From Leptidea sinapis (lineage: Eukaryota; Arthropoda; Insecta; Lepidoptera; Pieridae), in assembly GCF_905404315.1 (NCBI RefSeq), contig NC_066281.1:11870001-11934000 (forward strand): 64,000 nt of DNA. The letters run 5' to 3'. Position 1 is the first letter of the stretch; every line of letters starts with the position of its first letter. Below the pieces are notes generated by a model. The model was given only the letters and a program-made list of their open reading frames with translations. It was not told the DNA's origin and did not search any database. Both the position numbers and the translations under genes were made by a program. Positions 1 to 10,160 of the stretch are shown here, piece by piece.

Positions 1-34
1 CCTCTTTGTTATAACATCTTGTATGTCAAGGTGA

Positions 35-450
35 CATAAAGGCATAAAAGGTATTTATTTACTTAAAATAATTGATTCATTTAGAATTCTTTTTGATGTC
101 ATTTCTAATATACTAGATACTACTACCGCTTCGGAAACAAATGGCGCTTTGAGAGAGAAGAAGCGGCGCAAGAAACTCTCCCAGCGTTCTTTTTTTTACG
201 TTCTTTTAATTGAAATATTCAATATTGTACTGTCATTGCTATTGCTATAAAATAATCATAATCTAGTCCCAGGCAGTCGGAACACTTAGATGTTCAGCTG
301 TGGAGTAATAGGATTTACGACAAAGCCATATTAGATAAGGCCTGAAACGTGCCTGGGACTTTATTATGTATCATATGAAGCCTACAAGAATTAGTTAGAA
401 GCAATCCTTTACTTCTAGTGTTATAATAATGAAAATCACTATTAAGTGCA
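35..450 (-). mobile_element. LINE 3' end (C-terminal RT tail plus 3' UTR), degraded
   Basis: On the minus strand this contains the end of a non-LTR retrotransposon ORF2 followed by a 3' UTR finishing in AAATAAATACC-type sequence. It is a sister copy of 40682-41165 in the same orientation; the two align along most of their length, including the segment around 150-190 that encodes RRFFSLKAPFVSE-like residues in the copy at 40.7 kb. This copy lacks part of the segment encoding the last RT residues near 330-350 and has frameshifts, so it is dead. Such C-terminal tails are typical 5'-truncated LINE insertions. The exact clade was not determined. Confidence 0.7.
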
Positions 451-451
451 G

Positions 452-522
452 GGTGACAAATGCATATGAAGTGCCGTTCTTATTTTGTAGGTTTTCAAGA
501 ACCCTAAGCAGAACTAATAAAT
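452..522 (+). mobile_element. Degenerate fragment of the CCAGTGGG short interspersed element
   Basis: Sequence resembling the hairpin part of the main short element of this window (GTGCCG...TTTTCAAGAA.CC.GAGCGGCAC region) survives with many substitutions. It directly abuts the LINE remnant. Only the hairpin third of the element is recognisable. Confidence 0.45.
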
Positions 523-804
523 ATTATCATCACAAAATCATAATATATGTAATCTTCAAAAAAAAAAATAGTTGAGAATGTGTATTTAAATCGAAAACAT
601 AAAAAAAGTCTTATAAATGTATAAATGCTTATCACCGTGCTGTGTACAAACCTTGTATCTTCATTATTGGTGACGCATGAATATTTTAAATCTTACCTGA
701 AACAAAGAATTTTTACCATATCATATCAGTTGTTTACACATTTGTTGTTAAACAATTCATTCCATCACTGGTCAGTGCTCTGATTGATGTATCAGCTCTA
801 GATA

Positions 805-1126
805 CCAGTGGGAGGCTCCTTTGCGCAGGATGCCAGCTAGATTATGGGTACCACAACGGCGGCGCCTATTTCTGCCGTGAAACAGTTATGTATAAGCATT
901 ATTGTGTTTCGGTCTAAAAGGCGTCGTAGCTAGCGAAATTACTGGGCAAATATAATTTCAAGACTTAAGATCTTATATCTCAAGGTGACGAGCGCAATTA
1001 TAGTGCCGCTCAGACTTTTTGGATTTTTCAAGAATCCTGAGCGGTACTACATTGTAATGTGCAGGGCGTATCAATAACAATCAGATGAACGCCCTGCTCA
1101 TCATGTCCCCTATTCTCATAAAAAAA
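805..1126 (+). mobile_element. CCAGTGGG short interspersed element, near full length
   Basis: One of 19 whole or partial copies in the window. By convention here the plus orientation starts CCAGTGGGAGGCTCC and ends CTTATTTTCATAAAAAAA. Landmarks in order: GGAGGCTCC start, TAGATTATGGGTACCAC, GCGCCTATTTCTGCC, an imperfect CAGTAATG hairpin, GGCGCCGTAGCTAG-type block, a GAGAC/GTCTC hairpin, and a strong hairpin with arms like AGTGCCGCTCAG. It encodes nothing. The terminal A-run suggests a SINE-like retroposon, but no tRNA-like head is evident and no clear target duplication flanks this copy, so the class (SINE, MITE or other) is unresolved. Confidence 0.85.
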
Positions 1127-2398
1127 TACCACAGTTATTCAAGTAACTAAGTTAGATTTAAGGAACCAAACTGATATGTTGAGCCATTTGCGGTATCGCC
1201 TTAATACGGCTACCACTGAGACATGCATGACTTAACCTTTGAGATAAGCATATTATTACTCATTAGATACCAAGACTTTATGTTGCCTCACATTCTTGAT
1301 AATGTAATGTTACACACATATTAGCGAACTTTCTAGAATCTGTGATAATACCAATAAGTAGGAACAAACATAAACTTATTATGCCTACTACTCTCTTAAG
1401 TCGAGTTAGTACCTTAGTCCTTTGTTAAGCGATGTACATATTGTATGCTTTTACAAAATGATCCCATAAATGTACAAAACAATTAGTGTTGCGAAATTAA
1501 AAAGAATATGAAACCTTTTTGTGGTAAAAGTTATAAAAACATAAACTGTTGAGTTGCGCACTAAAGAGCCATCTATCGAAGACTTTTTGAACTTCAATTC
1601 GTACTGTAAACAACAGTTCAAGTTAAAAGACGTTCAGTAGCATTTTTTACACTTCAGAACCTTATGATTATAAATTCAATTAACAATGATTGCTATAATT
1701 GGCATAACAAGGTGATTTCTTTATGAAACTCAACGTTCCTAAGTACCTACCATTGCCAAATACAAACTGGCTTTGTAGCGCCATCTCCATGAGGGAGTCG
1801 TAACTTGTATACTTCTTTCCTGAAAGCGAACTGAAAATGCACAGATGGCAGCACTAGTTGAATCTAAAGTCTGAACCAGTATCTGAACCTTCGTTTTAGA
1901 GGTCTGGTTTGGGCTGAAGTCTGTAGATGGCGTTTTACGCAAAAACCTTATAAGATTTTAGGTCACCTCAAAAAATCTGTAAATAATTTTTGTAGAGACT
2001 TATATTTTAATTTTGAATTTGTACGTCATCATATTAACATAATGCTATTTGATGCGATGTTAAATTAAACTAAATTTCTTTTCATGACATCACCTTAATA
2101 ATACCTACGAAGTAGCAATGTTAATTCTAAGCTGTCCAGAACAATAATTGAAAAATATATTTCAAAAATCATACATAGCCGTTACTGACGCAGGCAGTAG
2201 CACTGAAACGACAGCCACAAAGCGTTATCCTCGCATTTGTGGTTTCCGCAGGCTCAAATTCGGTAGGTAATCTTCATGAATTATGTCATACGCATGTTAG
2301 GTTATTAGGGGCTATTTGGAATAATGAATTAGACGTATCCTACGTTATAAAACCATTATCACAGCTAACGATACATTACAGCCAATTTGAAGGAATTA
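1127..2398. other. Unannotated AT-rich stretch
   Basis: No gene or known repeat recognised. The only local structure seen is a group of AGATGGC-type motifs in both orientations (1779-1786, 1842-1849, 1925-1932). Short open frames here have no convincing protein-like composition. Confidence 0.5.
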
Positions 2399-2625
2399 AT
2401 TATATCGACAACCGGTATAGCCGCTAGAGGTCACGGGTTCGAATCCCGTTAGGTGCATATTAATGTTTGTTTCCAAGTCATGGATGTTTATATGTATTAA
2501 TGTATGTTTAAGAAAGTATATTGTATTAAATATATCGTTGTCTTGTACCCATAGTACAGGATATGCCTAGTTTGGGGCAAGATAATTTGTGTAAGAGTGT
2601 GTCAATATTATTATTATTATAAATC
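2399..2625 (+). mobile_element. tRNA-derived SINE (GTGGTTAA family), 5'-damaged copy
   Basis: The stretch near 2425-2457 reads AGAGGTCACGGGTTCGAATC followed by CCG, a canonical T-arm/B box (GGGTTCGAATCCC). The body downstream (AAGTCATGGATGTTTATATG, GTCTTGTACCCATAGTACAG, GTTTGGGGCAAGATAATTTG) matches the copies at 23308 and 25060, and ends in a TTATTATTATTAT run. The left part of the tRNA head (A box) is lost or diverged. Transcription by RNA polymerase III is the known mode for such SINEs. Confidence 0.85.
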
Positions 2626-3617
2626 GTATTCAATGTCGATTATCTCAAAATATTATATCCATTATTATAGTTCACTGGCCTATTTTATATGTAATAATTC
2701 GAAAGTATGGTTTTCTAAAATGTTACTTTAGATTTATAGATTAGGTCGAGAGTTCAAACTATTATCTAGGTAATAGTTATAACAGATAAGCTGTTATATT
2801 TGTGTATTAAAGTGAATCTTTTATTACATCGTCTCAAACTTTTTCGTCTGTGTGTTGCATGTCGCGTGACGGTCGGGCGGCGCCTATAGCTCGCAGCAGC
2901 TGACCGAGTGTTGTATAGACTCATTTGTGCAGGTGCTCCACGCTATTTTGTTTGTTTTTGTCAGTGTTTAATGTAAATGTTGTTATTTATTAAAGTGAAA
3001 CTTTTAGTTAAATGTCTATAATGTGAAAAAAAAGTTTCACTTTTACCGTGGTTTCATAAAACCACACAATTTTATATTAAGGAACTAGAATGCCTAAAAG
3101 TTTCGGAACGATAAAACTACACAAAAATTAAGTTACACTTTATGTTACACAATTAGTAAGATACACAATCTACATTTTGCCATCAATTTTACTATTGATG
3201 ATACCTTAGTGGATTGATCTCACTCTCCTATAAATAAACAAAAATTAACGAATTTTTGTGAATCCTCAGACCTTTTTGTGAAAGAAGGTAACTTAGAGGT
3301 TTTAAATTACCTTTGAAATACTAGGCGGGCCTTTTAATATAACTACCCTTTAGTAGATTGAATTAGAAGGTTTACTTTTCAACTTCAATGGACCTCAGAT
3401 CTTAGCTTTCTGTTGTTCATTTCAACTAAATTCGGCCACACGTTTTCTGCTCATCAGACAAAAGGGCTCTTAATAGAATATAAATGAACAAAGCTGTGTC
3501 AGCAATATTATTATATTGATAAGTTAATGTGTTAATAAGCGCTACCAACGTCATGGAGCCATAAGATATCCCCTATGAATAATTAAATTTATTTAACTAC
3601 TGTTATTCATAACGGTC
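2626..3617. other. Unannotated stretch with a small GC-rich island
   Basis: No gene or repeat recognised. Positions ~2840-2960 are strikingly GC-richer than the flanks (GCGTGACGGTCGGGCGGCG around 2866-2884), possibly a 5' UTR, promoter or old transposon leader. Confidence 0.4.
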
Positions 3618-3620
3618 TTA

Positions 3621-3809
3621 CGGCCGTTCCCAATATACTATCTACAGATAAAGATAAATGACTACCTTCTACTGTCAGTAATTAGCTGTCAATAATCTGA
3701 AGCTGTCCCAATATACTCGATAAGTCATTCTTATCGCCTTATCGAAAAGTCAACGATAGTTACGATTTTTATCTCAAGTAAGAGATAGTCTGAATATTGA
3801 GAACGGCCA
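3621..3809 (+). mobile_element. CGGCCGTTCCC MITE, internally deleted copy
   Basis: Terminal inverted repeats CGGCCGTTCCCAATAT at the left and ATATTG.GAACGGCC at the right. Flanking trinucleotides are TTA (3618-3620) and TAA (3810-3812). Internal blocks GTCAGTAATTAGCTGTCAAT and CTGAAGCTGTCCCAATATAC are shared with copies at 30.2, 44.3, 45.4, 54.2 and 55.6 kb. This copy lacks the central ~100 bp present in the longer copies (the ACGCGTGAATTGCAATTTCC region). A TTA/TAA target is the hallmark of PIF/Harbinger elements, so a non-autonomous Harbinger-type element is inferred; no transposase is present. Confidence 0.85.
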
Positions 3810-4064
3810 TAAGTAATGCTATTTTATATAATTATCACTGTGATTAGAAATATCTATAATGTCATATAATATTTAGATCCTTAGTTAACTTGATTCGTTT
3901 AAGTTATTTGGCGCTACAGCAGTGCCAACTAACAGTTGGTAACATCATCACAGTAGATGGTTGTGCCTTATATAAGCTAGAGTGCTAAGTTAATGGCCAG
4001 GTTTTCCTCAGTTTTCCTGGACTCTTTCCCCTAAGACCATAATATTGTATTAGCCTATAAGTTA

Positions 4065-4505
4065 AGGCGACACTAAATGCCAGCGACCTTGAGCGATATG
4101 AGTTCATGGCTGCCGGCCCGCGATCAATGTAACAAAGCCAATATTTTCAAAATTCTTGCGCGGAAAACAATTTATAAGCTTACAATCATCGTTATTCACT
4201 ACTAATCTGAATTAATGAACCTACACAAAAAAGTACAAGCTATAAGAATAACTTTTCTGAGAGAAGTACCAAAAAAATGCGTCACGCCATGCCAAAAAAC
4301 TTGTTTAACTTCAAAGAAAAGTGGTAGTTCAAAAAAGCTCGGCAGTGTTAACTATAACCAACAGCAAGCATTAGCAACCTAGAAATAAGACTTAAGGATA
4401 TGTGTAACAGAATTAAGTATTGTTCATAGCTCGAAATGCTATACTTTCACCACAAAACTTGTCTAAAAACACAATGTTTGCGTGTTTTCTGTTTACTCTT
4501 CGCCT
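4065..4505 (+). mobile_element. AGGCGA TIR element, copy 1
   Basis: A ~440 bp non-coding element bounded by AGGCGA and TCGCCT with TTA on the left (4062-4064) and TAA on the right (4506-4508). It aligns along its whole length, in inverted orientation, with 8792-9228. Shared blocks include ATGCCAGCGACCTTGA, AACAAAGCCAATATTTTCAA, ACTTGTTTAACT and GTTCATAGCTCGAAATGCTA. The terminal repeats are short, so it is called a TIR element mainly because copy 2 is cleanly inserted in another repeat. Confidence 0.85.
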
Positions 4506-4507
4506 TA

Positions 4508-4660
4508 AATTAAGTCTGATCCCCCAACTCGTAGATAGGGTTATAGATGTAAGTTTTCTGATACCTACATTTATGGCTTAAATTGTTAATTGCTTCTATA
4601 ATTAGATAGTAATTATATAGCATAATAGTAAATAAAGAAATCTGTAATTTGAATATTTTT
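4508..4660 (+). repeat. Dispersed repeat (CCCAACTCGTAGATAGGG family), copy 1
   Basis: Direct repeat partner of 52757-52930. Shared blocks: CCAACTCGTAGATAGGGTTA near the left end, TAATTAGATA in the middle and ATAGTAAATAAAGAAA towards the right. The AATAAA-type end suggests a transposon 3' UTR, but no coding sequence is attached. Confidence 0.65.
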
Positions 4661-6239
4661 CGAGTATTCATTATCCATTGTCATTTTTAAGTGGAAACTA
4701 TACAAATACATTAATTATAAGAATTCTGTGTGTTCAAATTACCAACCCCTTCTACAGATGTGATCCAAATAGTGGTTAATAAATAAACCATTAAATAGGT
4801 TAACTCTAGATTATTTTAATGTTATCATATTTCTACGGAGAAAATGAGCGTACGTTAACCTCAAACGACTTCACAAAGGGAAGTGTGCCAGCCAACCAAA
4901 CTAAATTAAATAATGTTCTAAAATGAGACATGGATGTGAGAGCCTAGCTTTACTTGTGGCTTGGCGTTCAAAGGGCACATTATTATTCGACATTTTGGAG
5001 ACATTTAAAGTAACCACATTTCTGGTATTTAATTAGCTGTTCATATTACATAAGTAACCGCTGATGAACAGTCCATTTACTCCTCTGCCTAAAATATAAT
5101 AAGAATGATATATGAGACATATGGGAAAATAAATAATGCAAAAAAATATTTGAAATTTACGGAGAGGAATTTTTGTTGAATTTAAACAAAAAAGCAATTG
5201 TGTGTTCCTCGGCCAACCTGATGGCCGGCCATTTCACGGGCGGTAATGCGAAAGAAGCACGAAATAAAATTTAAGCGATGCAATAATAGTTTTACTATAA
5301 GAAATACATTCAAAGCTTTGGGTTAATTTAAAGAGATATCAAGTTGCAAAGAAAGCAAAAACCTATTTCGAGCTCAATATCTGTAGTAGCATTTCTGTGC
5401 TCAGGTATATTGACGAATGCAGGCCTTAGGTTAGAGCCTCTCCGTGTCATTCAGCAAAACATCAAAGCCTGTTTCATCAACTGGCACATGACAATAACTA
5501 GATACAACTCAATTGGCGATGAAGCTATGAATTATAAAGTTAACAACACCATTACGTAGAGACGCGTATTGTCAATTGTACGTGAATGGAGAGAAATATT
5601 TCATTTTTGCAACTGAATTAATAGTGACGTGATTAAAATAAAAACGACGAAGGCTGAATTGCGGGTTTGCAAAATGAATTGATTAGTTTGACGATGCTAT
5701 TTTTATTCATTTTGCCCAGGAATAATTTGGTGGCATTGTATGAAGTTAGTTTATCTGCACAAATTTATTTATTTACTTTATTGGAGACAAAAACAGAAAC
5801 AAAAGATTAAATAAACATTCAAATTATAACAAAAATAATAACAATTGTTCCCGTGGAACGTCTCACTGAAAACGTAGATGTTTCAGATAAAAGCGACATT
5901 TGCTTAGGTGCAAGCATGCACGCACAATTTACAATAAAAGTAAATCGCAGCAAAGGTAAGTAAAACTTAGCAAAAGTAAGCTATATCATTGCAAAATCAA
6001 AATGATATAGAAAACAAAAATAATAAGATTAAAGATTTATGTTGATTATAGAGATAAATGGGATATAATTTGTATTAGTGTGATAAAGTCTAATATAACA
6101 TGATGACTTCGGTAAAAGGCCAGAGCAACATAGTCAAATGAAATAAATGGAGGTCCATACTGGTATCCAAACAACCATATTCAATTACTGCAACTACAAA
6201 CTTTAGAAAAGATTTTGTTATAGCAGATCTCATTATTAC
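4661..6239. other. Unannotated AT-rich stretch
   Basis: No gene recognised. A 71-codon open frame at 5344-5559 has no recognisable domain. Positions 5764-5850 (ATTTATTTATTTACTTTATTGG...) look like the reversed 3' tail of a LINE but this could not be confirmed. Confidence 0.4.
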
Positions 6240-7044
6240 AGAACTACAAGACAAAATTCATGGAAGCACAGGATCGGATGGAATCAAACGCATAGAAAAA
6301 CGAGACGGTTTCATAGTTGGCGGGGACAAAACAAGTTAAGCAGAACTTTAGCCATATAACGCGACATGATAAGAACCAGCTGCTCAACTAATCAGGGAAA
6401 GACTAATCGGAAACAAACATCAGCTAGAAGGCGGAAATCATGGCAAAAAATATTGAGAAAGTGGTTTGGATTTTTTCAGTGCATTCAAGATGAAATTAAG
6501 CATGATGATCGTCAACACAGAGAAGAACAAATAAAGAAGAATCGAGAGCCAGTTGGAAACAGCAAAAAGGTTTAGTGTACGATTGTGGATATTCTGAAAA
6601 CTTCCAGAAATAGCACTTCTCTTCCACGCTTTAAAATTTGTTACCGCAACCAACAAGTTGACCTCAACGATACAATTAAGTTGCTGCACCGAACGTAGCA
6701 ATCGAAACGAAGAGAACTGAAAACTTTGTCAATCACCAAAACTTGTATCTAAGTCTGCAAATGTTCTTAAAACTACATGAATGTTGTCAGAAATAACTCA
6801 TTACAAGTTGCTATTTGCTAAAACTCTGACATCGGTCTTGCTAAATAAGCTCAATAGCTTGTATTTTTTTTTATTTAATTGTAGAACAAAGAACGTTCAT
6901 GCAGCATCAGAAGTATTACAGCTGATTTTTTTGGAAGGTACTCGTATGCGAACTTTTTGCTGGTCATTCTACGATTTGGTTGTAAGTGGAAAGATCCTTG
7001 AAAGCCGCACTGTGGAAGTTTCAAATTTACTTGGAACATATTGA
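6240..7044. other. Possible degraded coding remnant, unassigned
   Basis: This stretch is less AT-rich than its surroundings and carries three moderately long open frames (6366-6575 plus, 6438-6701 minus, 6781-7044 plus), but none shows a domain I recognise and the frames overlap. The plus frame around 6190-6340 (TELQDKIHGSTG-like) could be an old retroelement gag/ORF1 or a pseudogene. No function is assigned. Confidence 0.25.
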
Positions 7045-7375
7045 AATTCAAAATATAATAAATTAAGTTATATTATTTCGCAGGACTCGTTCAAGTAACT
7101 TGTTACGATTTATCATGTAAGATTCGTCTTCTTTTAAAGAATAGTGAACTGGAATGTATACGGGTGCAAAAGGAGCCAAGGGGATCTCTATTTTCTAATT
7201 GAAATTTCGTACAATAAAATTAAATAGGTCGCTACTTTCCTAAGTTGTGGAATCACTAAGAAAGTTTTTTTAAAACCTTTACCACACAAACATTTTTTAA
7301 CAATTCTTTTGAATTTCGTAACACATTAATTGTTTTCTATTATATATCATATTCTGTGATCATGTTGTAAAAGCT
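7045..7375. other. Unannotated AT-rich stretch
   Basis: Nothing recognisable beyond poly-T and poly-A runs. Confidence 0.4.
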
Positions 7376-7377
7376 TA

Positions 7378-7722
7378 GATTATGGATTGGTATCCTCTGC
7401 ACTCCTAGGTACCACAGGCATAGTCGCAAAGTGCGGTAACTAATACTACGCCCAAGTGAGCGTACTCGAGCCAGTCTCGAATAATGTGTGATTTTGACGT
7501 GCCACATGTTCTGTTAAACATTGCTAATAATTGAAAATAAAATTACGGGTTGCGTAATTAAGAAGAATTAAGAAAGACACTGGGATCACATATAATAAGT
7601 AAGTATTTTGTATTTTATTAATTTCAATGTAAAATAACACGAAGCGTATTTTCCAAAATTTGAAAGATGCCATTGAGTGCCAAGATGCTACGCACACAAG
7701 AATCTAATAGTTTCCGTAATAA
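7378..7722 (+). mobile_element. ATTAAGGATTGGTCTCCGC MITE, left part (interrupted)
   Basis: Matches the complete copy at 38734-39099: blocks GTCGCAAAGTGCGG, ACTACGCCCAAGTGAGCGTA, GACACTGGGATCACATAT, TTTATTAATTTCAATGTAAA and ACACGAAGCG are all present in order. The right end is replaced at 7723 by a different TIR element; the expected right TIR (AGCGGAGACCAATCCTTAAT) is not seen after 8136, so it has been lost or rearranged. Confidence 0.8.
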
Positions 7723-8136
7723 GGAGGGTAAAGGCAAGGAGAATCATCTGTGTATATAAAAAAGTATGCGTCAAAATGCATAAAATTAGGTTGGCGCTAC
7801 AGTCGCATCAGGGTTAATCTTAAAAGAAGAGCCAAATATAAAATAATACTAATCAAACATTTGCCTATAATAATTCTTTAAGGATATATTTACTACATTA
7901 TTTTGTTACAACGTAAGTTATTAAAATTTAGAATAATAATGAACTACTTTAGTCGACATTGAAATTGTTAACTCGGCATACTTAAATTTGTTCACTTTTG
8001 CTACATTCCCGATACTTCATACCATACCCTGTGCCTACACAGCGCCATTGTGGAAGTTTTTTGAACTGTTATTTACAGCATAAGCTGGACACTTTTTCAA
8101 CTTTTCTCCGACTGATTCTCCTTGCCTCTACCCTCC
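7723..8136. mobile_element. TIR element with 24-bp terminal inverted repeats, nested in a MITE
   Basis: Left arm 7723-7746 begins GGAGGGTAAAGGCAAGGAGA and right arm 8113-8136 is its reverse complement with one mismatch (ends GCCTCTACCCTCC). The 366 bp between the arms is non-coding and AT-rich apart from a GGTTGGCGCTACAG block near 7789. The element interrupts the MITE to its left. Left flank ATAA and right flank ATAG give no certain target duplication. Superfamily not assigned. Confidence 0.8.
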
Positions 8137-8639
8137 ATAGACAAGAAGAAGCATTGCGCTAACACACTTAAATTTTATAAATGCGAAATAATTTTGACTT
8201 ATGACTGTCTTCTTAACTATTCCTACACACATTTTTCTTCATTCAAACCTTTTCTATTATTATGAAATTCTTCAAATCAAATTAACAAAGTGAGGTCTTA
8301 TGGAAACTTGAACCTGTAGGAGACATTTAGCTGCAAGGCAAACATTATCCTATACAAACAAACAGAAGTAGAACAGTAATATTAATAAAGTTACTGGACT
8401 CCACCGTTATTACCTTGAATTTCATATGAGAGGACACAATATTCAAACACAAACAGTAATTGCCCCAAGTTGATCTGTTCTGTGAACTTGTGTAGCAATT
8501 AGTTTTATACGCTTTGCATTACTTGTACCTGTTTTTATCTATGTATAGATTTAATGGTTTAGTTCCGACGTTAAACCCCTCACATAATTTATAATAAAAA
8601 ATAAAAAAACCTTATATTTCTTGCAAAAAAAAAATAATA
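8137..8639. other. Unannotated AT-rich stretch
   Basis: No feature recognised apart from A-rich runs at 8596-8640 adjoining the next element. Confidence 0.4.
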
Positions 8640-9371
8640 AAAATTAGGGACGAGACGAGCAGGACGTTCAGCTGATGGTAATTGATACGCACTACCCATT
8701 ACAATTCAGTGCAGCTCAGTATTTTTGGAAAACCCAAAAATTTCTAAGCGGCACTACTGTTGCGCTCATCACCTTGAGCCATAAGATGTTAAGGCGAAGA
8801 GTAAGCAGAAAACATGCAAATAAGGTGTTTTTAGACAAGATTTTTGGTGAAAATATAGCATTTCGAGCTATGAACACTACTTAATCCTGTTGCATATATA
8901 CGTAAGTCTTATTTGTAGGTTTCTAATGCTTGCTGGTTATAGTTTTCACTCCAGAGCCTTTTTGAACCACTACTTTTCCTTGCAGTTAAACAAGTTTTTT
9001 GTCATGTCATGACGCATTTTTTTAGTACAACTCTCAAAAAAGTTATTCTTATAGCTTTACATTCTTGTATTGGTATATTTATTCAGATTAGTAATGAAAA
9101 ACGAGGATTGTAAGCATAAAAACTGTTTACCACGCAAGAATTTTGAAAATATTGGCTTTGTTACATAGATGGCGGACCGGAAGCCGTGAACTCATATCGA
9201 TCAAGGTCGCTGGCATTTCGTGTCGCCTTTAGATCATTTGCCCGGTAATTTCACTAGCTACGGCGCCCTTCAGACCGAAAAACAGTAATGCCTACACATT
9301 ACTGCTTCACGGCAGAAATAGGCGTTGTGGTACCCGTAATTTTGCCGGCATCCTATGCAAAGAAGCCACTG
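8640..9371 (-). mobile_element. CCAGTGGG short interspersed element, split by a TIR element
   Basis: The A-rich end half lies at 8640-8791 (GGGACGAGACGAGCAGGACG through the hairpin and CCTTGAG.CATAAGATGTTA). The other half resumes at 9229 (TTAGATCATTTGCCC.GTAATTTCACTAGC) and runs to about 9371. The ~440 bp between is a separate TIR element. The interruption falls at TTA in the consensus ATAAGATGTTAAGTCTCATT, and TTA is found on both sides of the insert. Confidence 0.9.
8792..9228 (-). mobile_element. AGGCGA TIR element, copy 2, inserted in the short element
   Basis: Inverted copy of 4065-4505, bounded by AGGCGA and TCGCCT and flanked by a perfect TTA duplication (8789-8791 and 9229-9231). 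Because the host repeat is known from other copies, the insertion site and target duplication can be read directly. TTA targets point to a PIF/Harbinger-like non-autonomous element; this is inferred. Confidence 0.88.
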
Positions 9372-9867
9372 TTACTTATTTCATTCATATACACACACTT
9401 ATGCACAGTAAAGCCTAACTTAGTAGGAATGTCTGATGAATAGATGACTTTAACGAAAGTCTCCAAAAATCTTTTGTATATAAGCGGCAAAATAAACGGA
9501 GGATATCATTCGCTCTGTCCATATTTTACGGAAATATCTCACGCAGTGCGATGTTCAAGGATACAAAGGGAAAGGCATCAACATTCCGTGTTCGAGAGGC
9601 TTTGTAGGGCGGTAGGGCGGGTTTTATTAAATATGGCGTTACGTTACGCCAGTGACAGCCCAACGGACCCATGTTCTCCTTGGACTCAATGACGATTGCC
9701 ACGCAAAGTGCTCTTAATACACGCACACAAAGGCACCAATTACATGCTCTCCGCCATGATAGCTCTTTGTGTACACAAAATTGGGCTGATGAAGCCAAAC
9801 AGCAAACAATGCATTAGGACTTCATAAAGGCTTAACAATACACATAAATAAATTGAGATAACTATTT
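9372..9867. other. Unassigned, GC-richer stretch
   Basis: Positions ~9500-9790 are clearly less AT-rich than the surroundings and open on both strands (9444-9692 plus; 9526-9798 minus, 90 codons, Met start, Trp- and Cys-containing). I recognise no domain and no transposon motif. It could be an exon, an old transposon body, or chance. Confidence 0.3.
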
Positions 9868-10160
9868 TTATATGTAACGGGACAAGTAGGACTTTCAGCA
9901 GGTAGTAATTGATACGCCCTGCCCAATACAGTGCCGCTCAGGATTCTTGAAAAACCCAGAAACTCTGAAAGGCACTACTATTGCGCTCGTCACCTTGAGG
10001 CATTAAGATGTTAAGTTTCATTTGCCCAGTGATTTCACTAGCTACGGCGCCCTTCAGACCGAAGCACAATAATGCTTACACAGTACTGCTTCACGGCAGA
10101 AATAGGCGCCGTTGTGGTACCCATAATCTAATGGTATCTTGTGCAAAGGAGCCTCTCACT
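9868..10160 (-). mobile_element. CCAGTGGG short interspersed element, near full length
   Basis: Reads GACAAGTAGGACTTTCAGC, TAATTGATACGCCCTGCCCA, GTGCCGCTCAGGATTCTTGA, CACCTTGAGGCAT, ACTAGCTACGGCGCCCTTCA and GGAGCCTCTCACTG in order. The second hairpin arm is changed (CTCTGAAAGGCACT). Confidence 0.85.
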
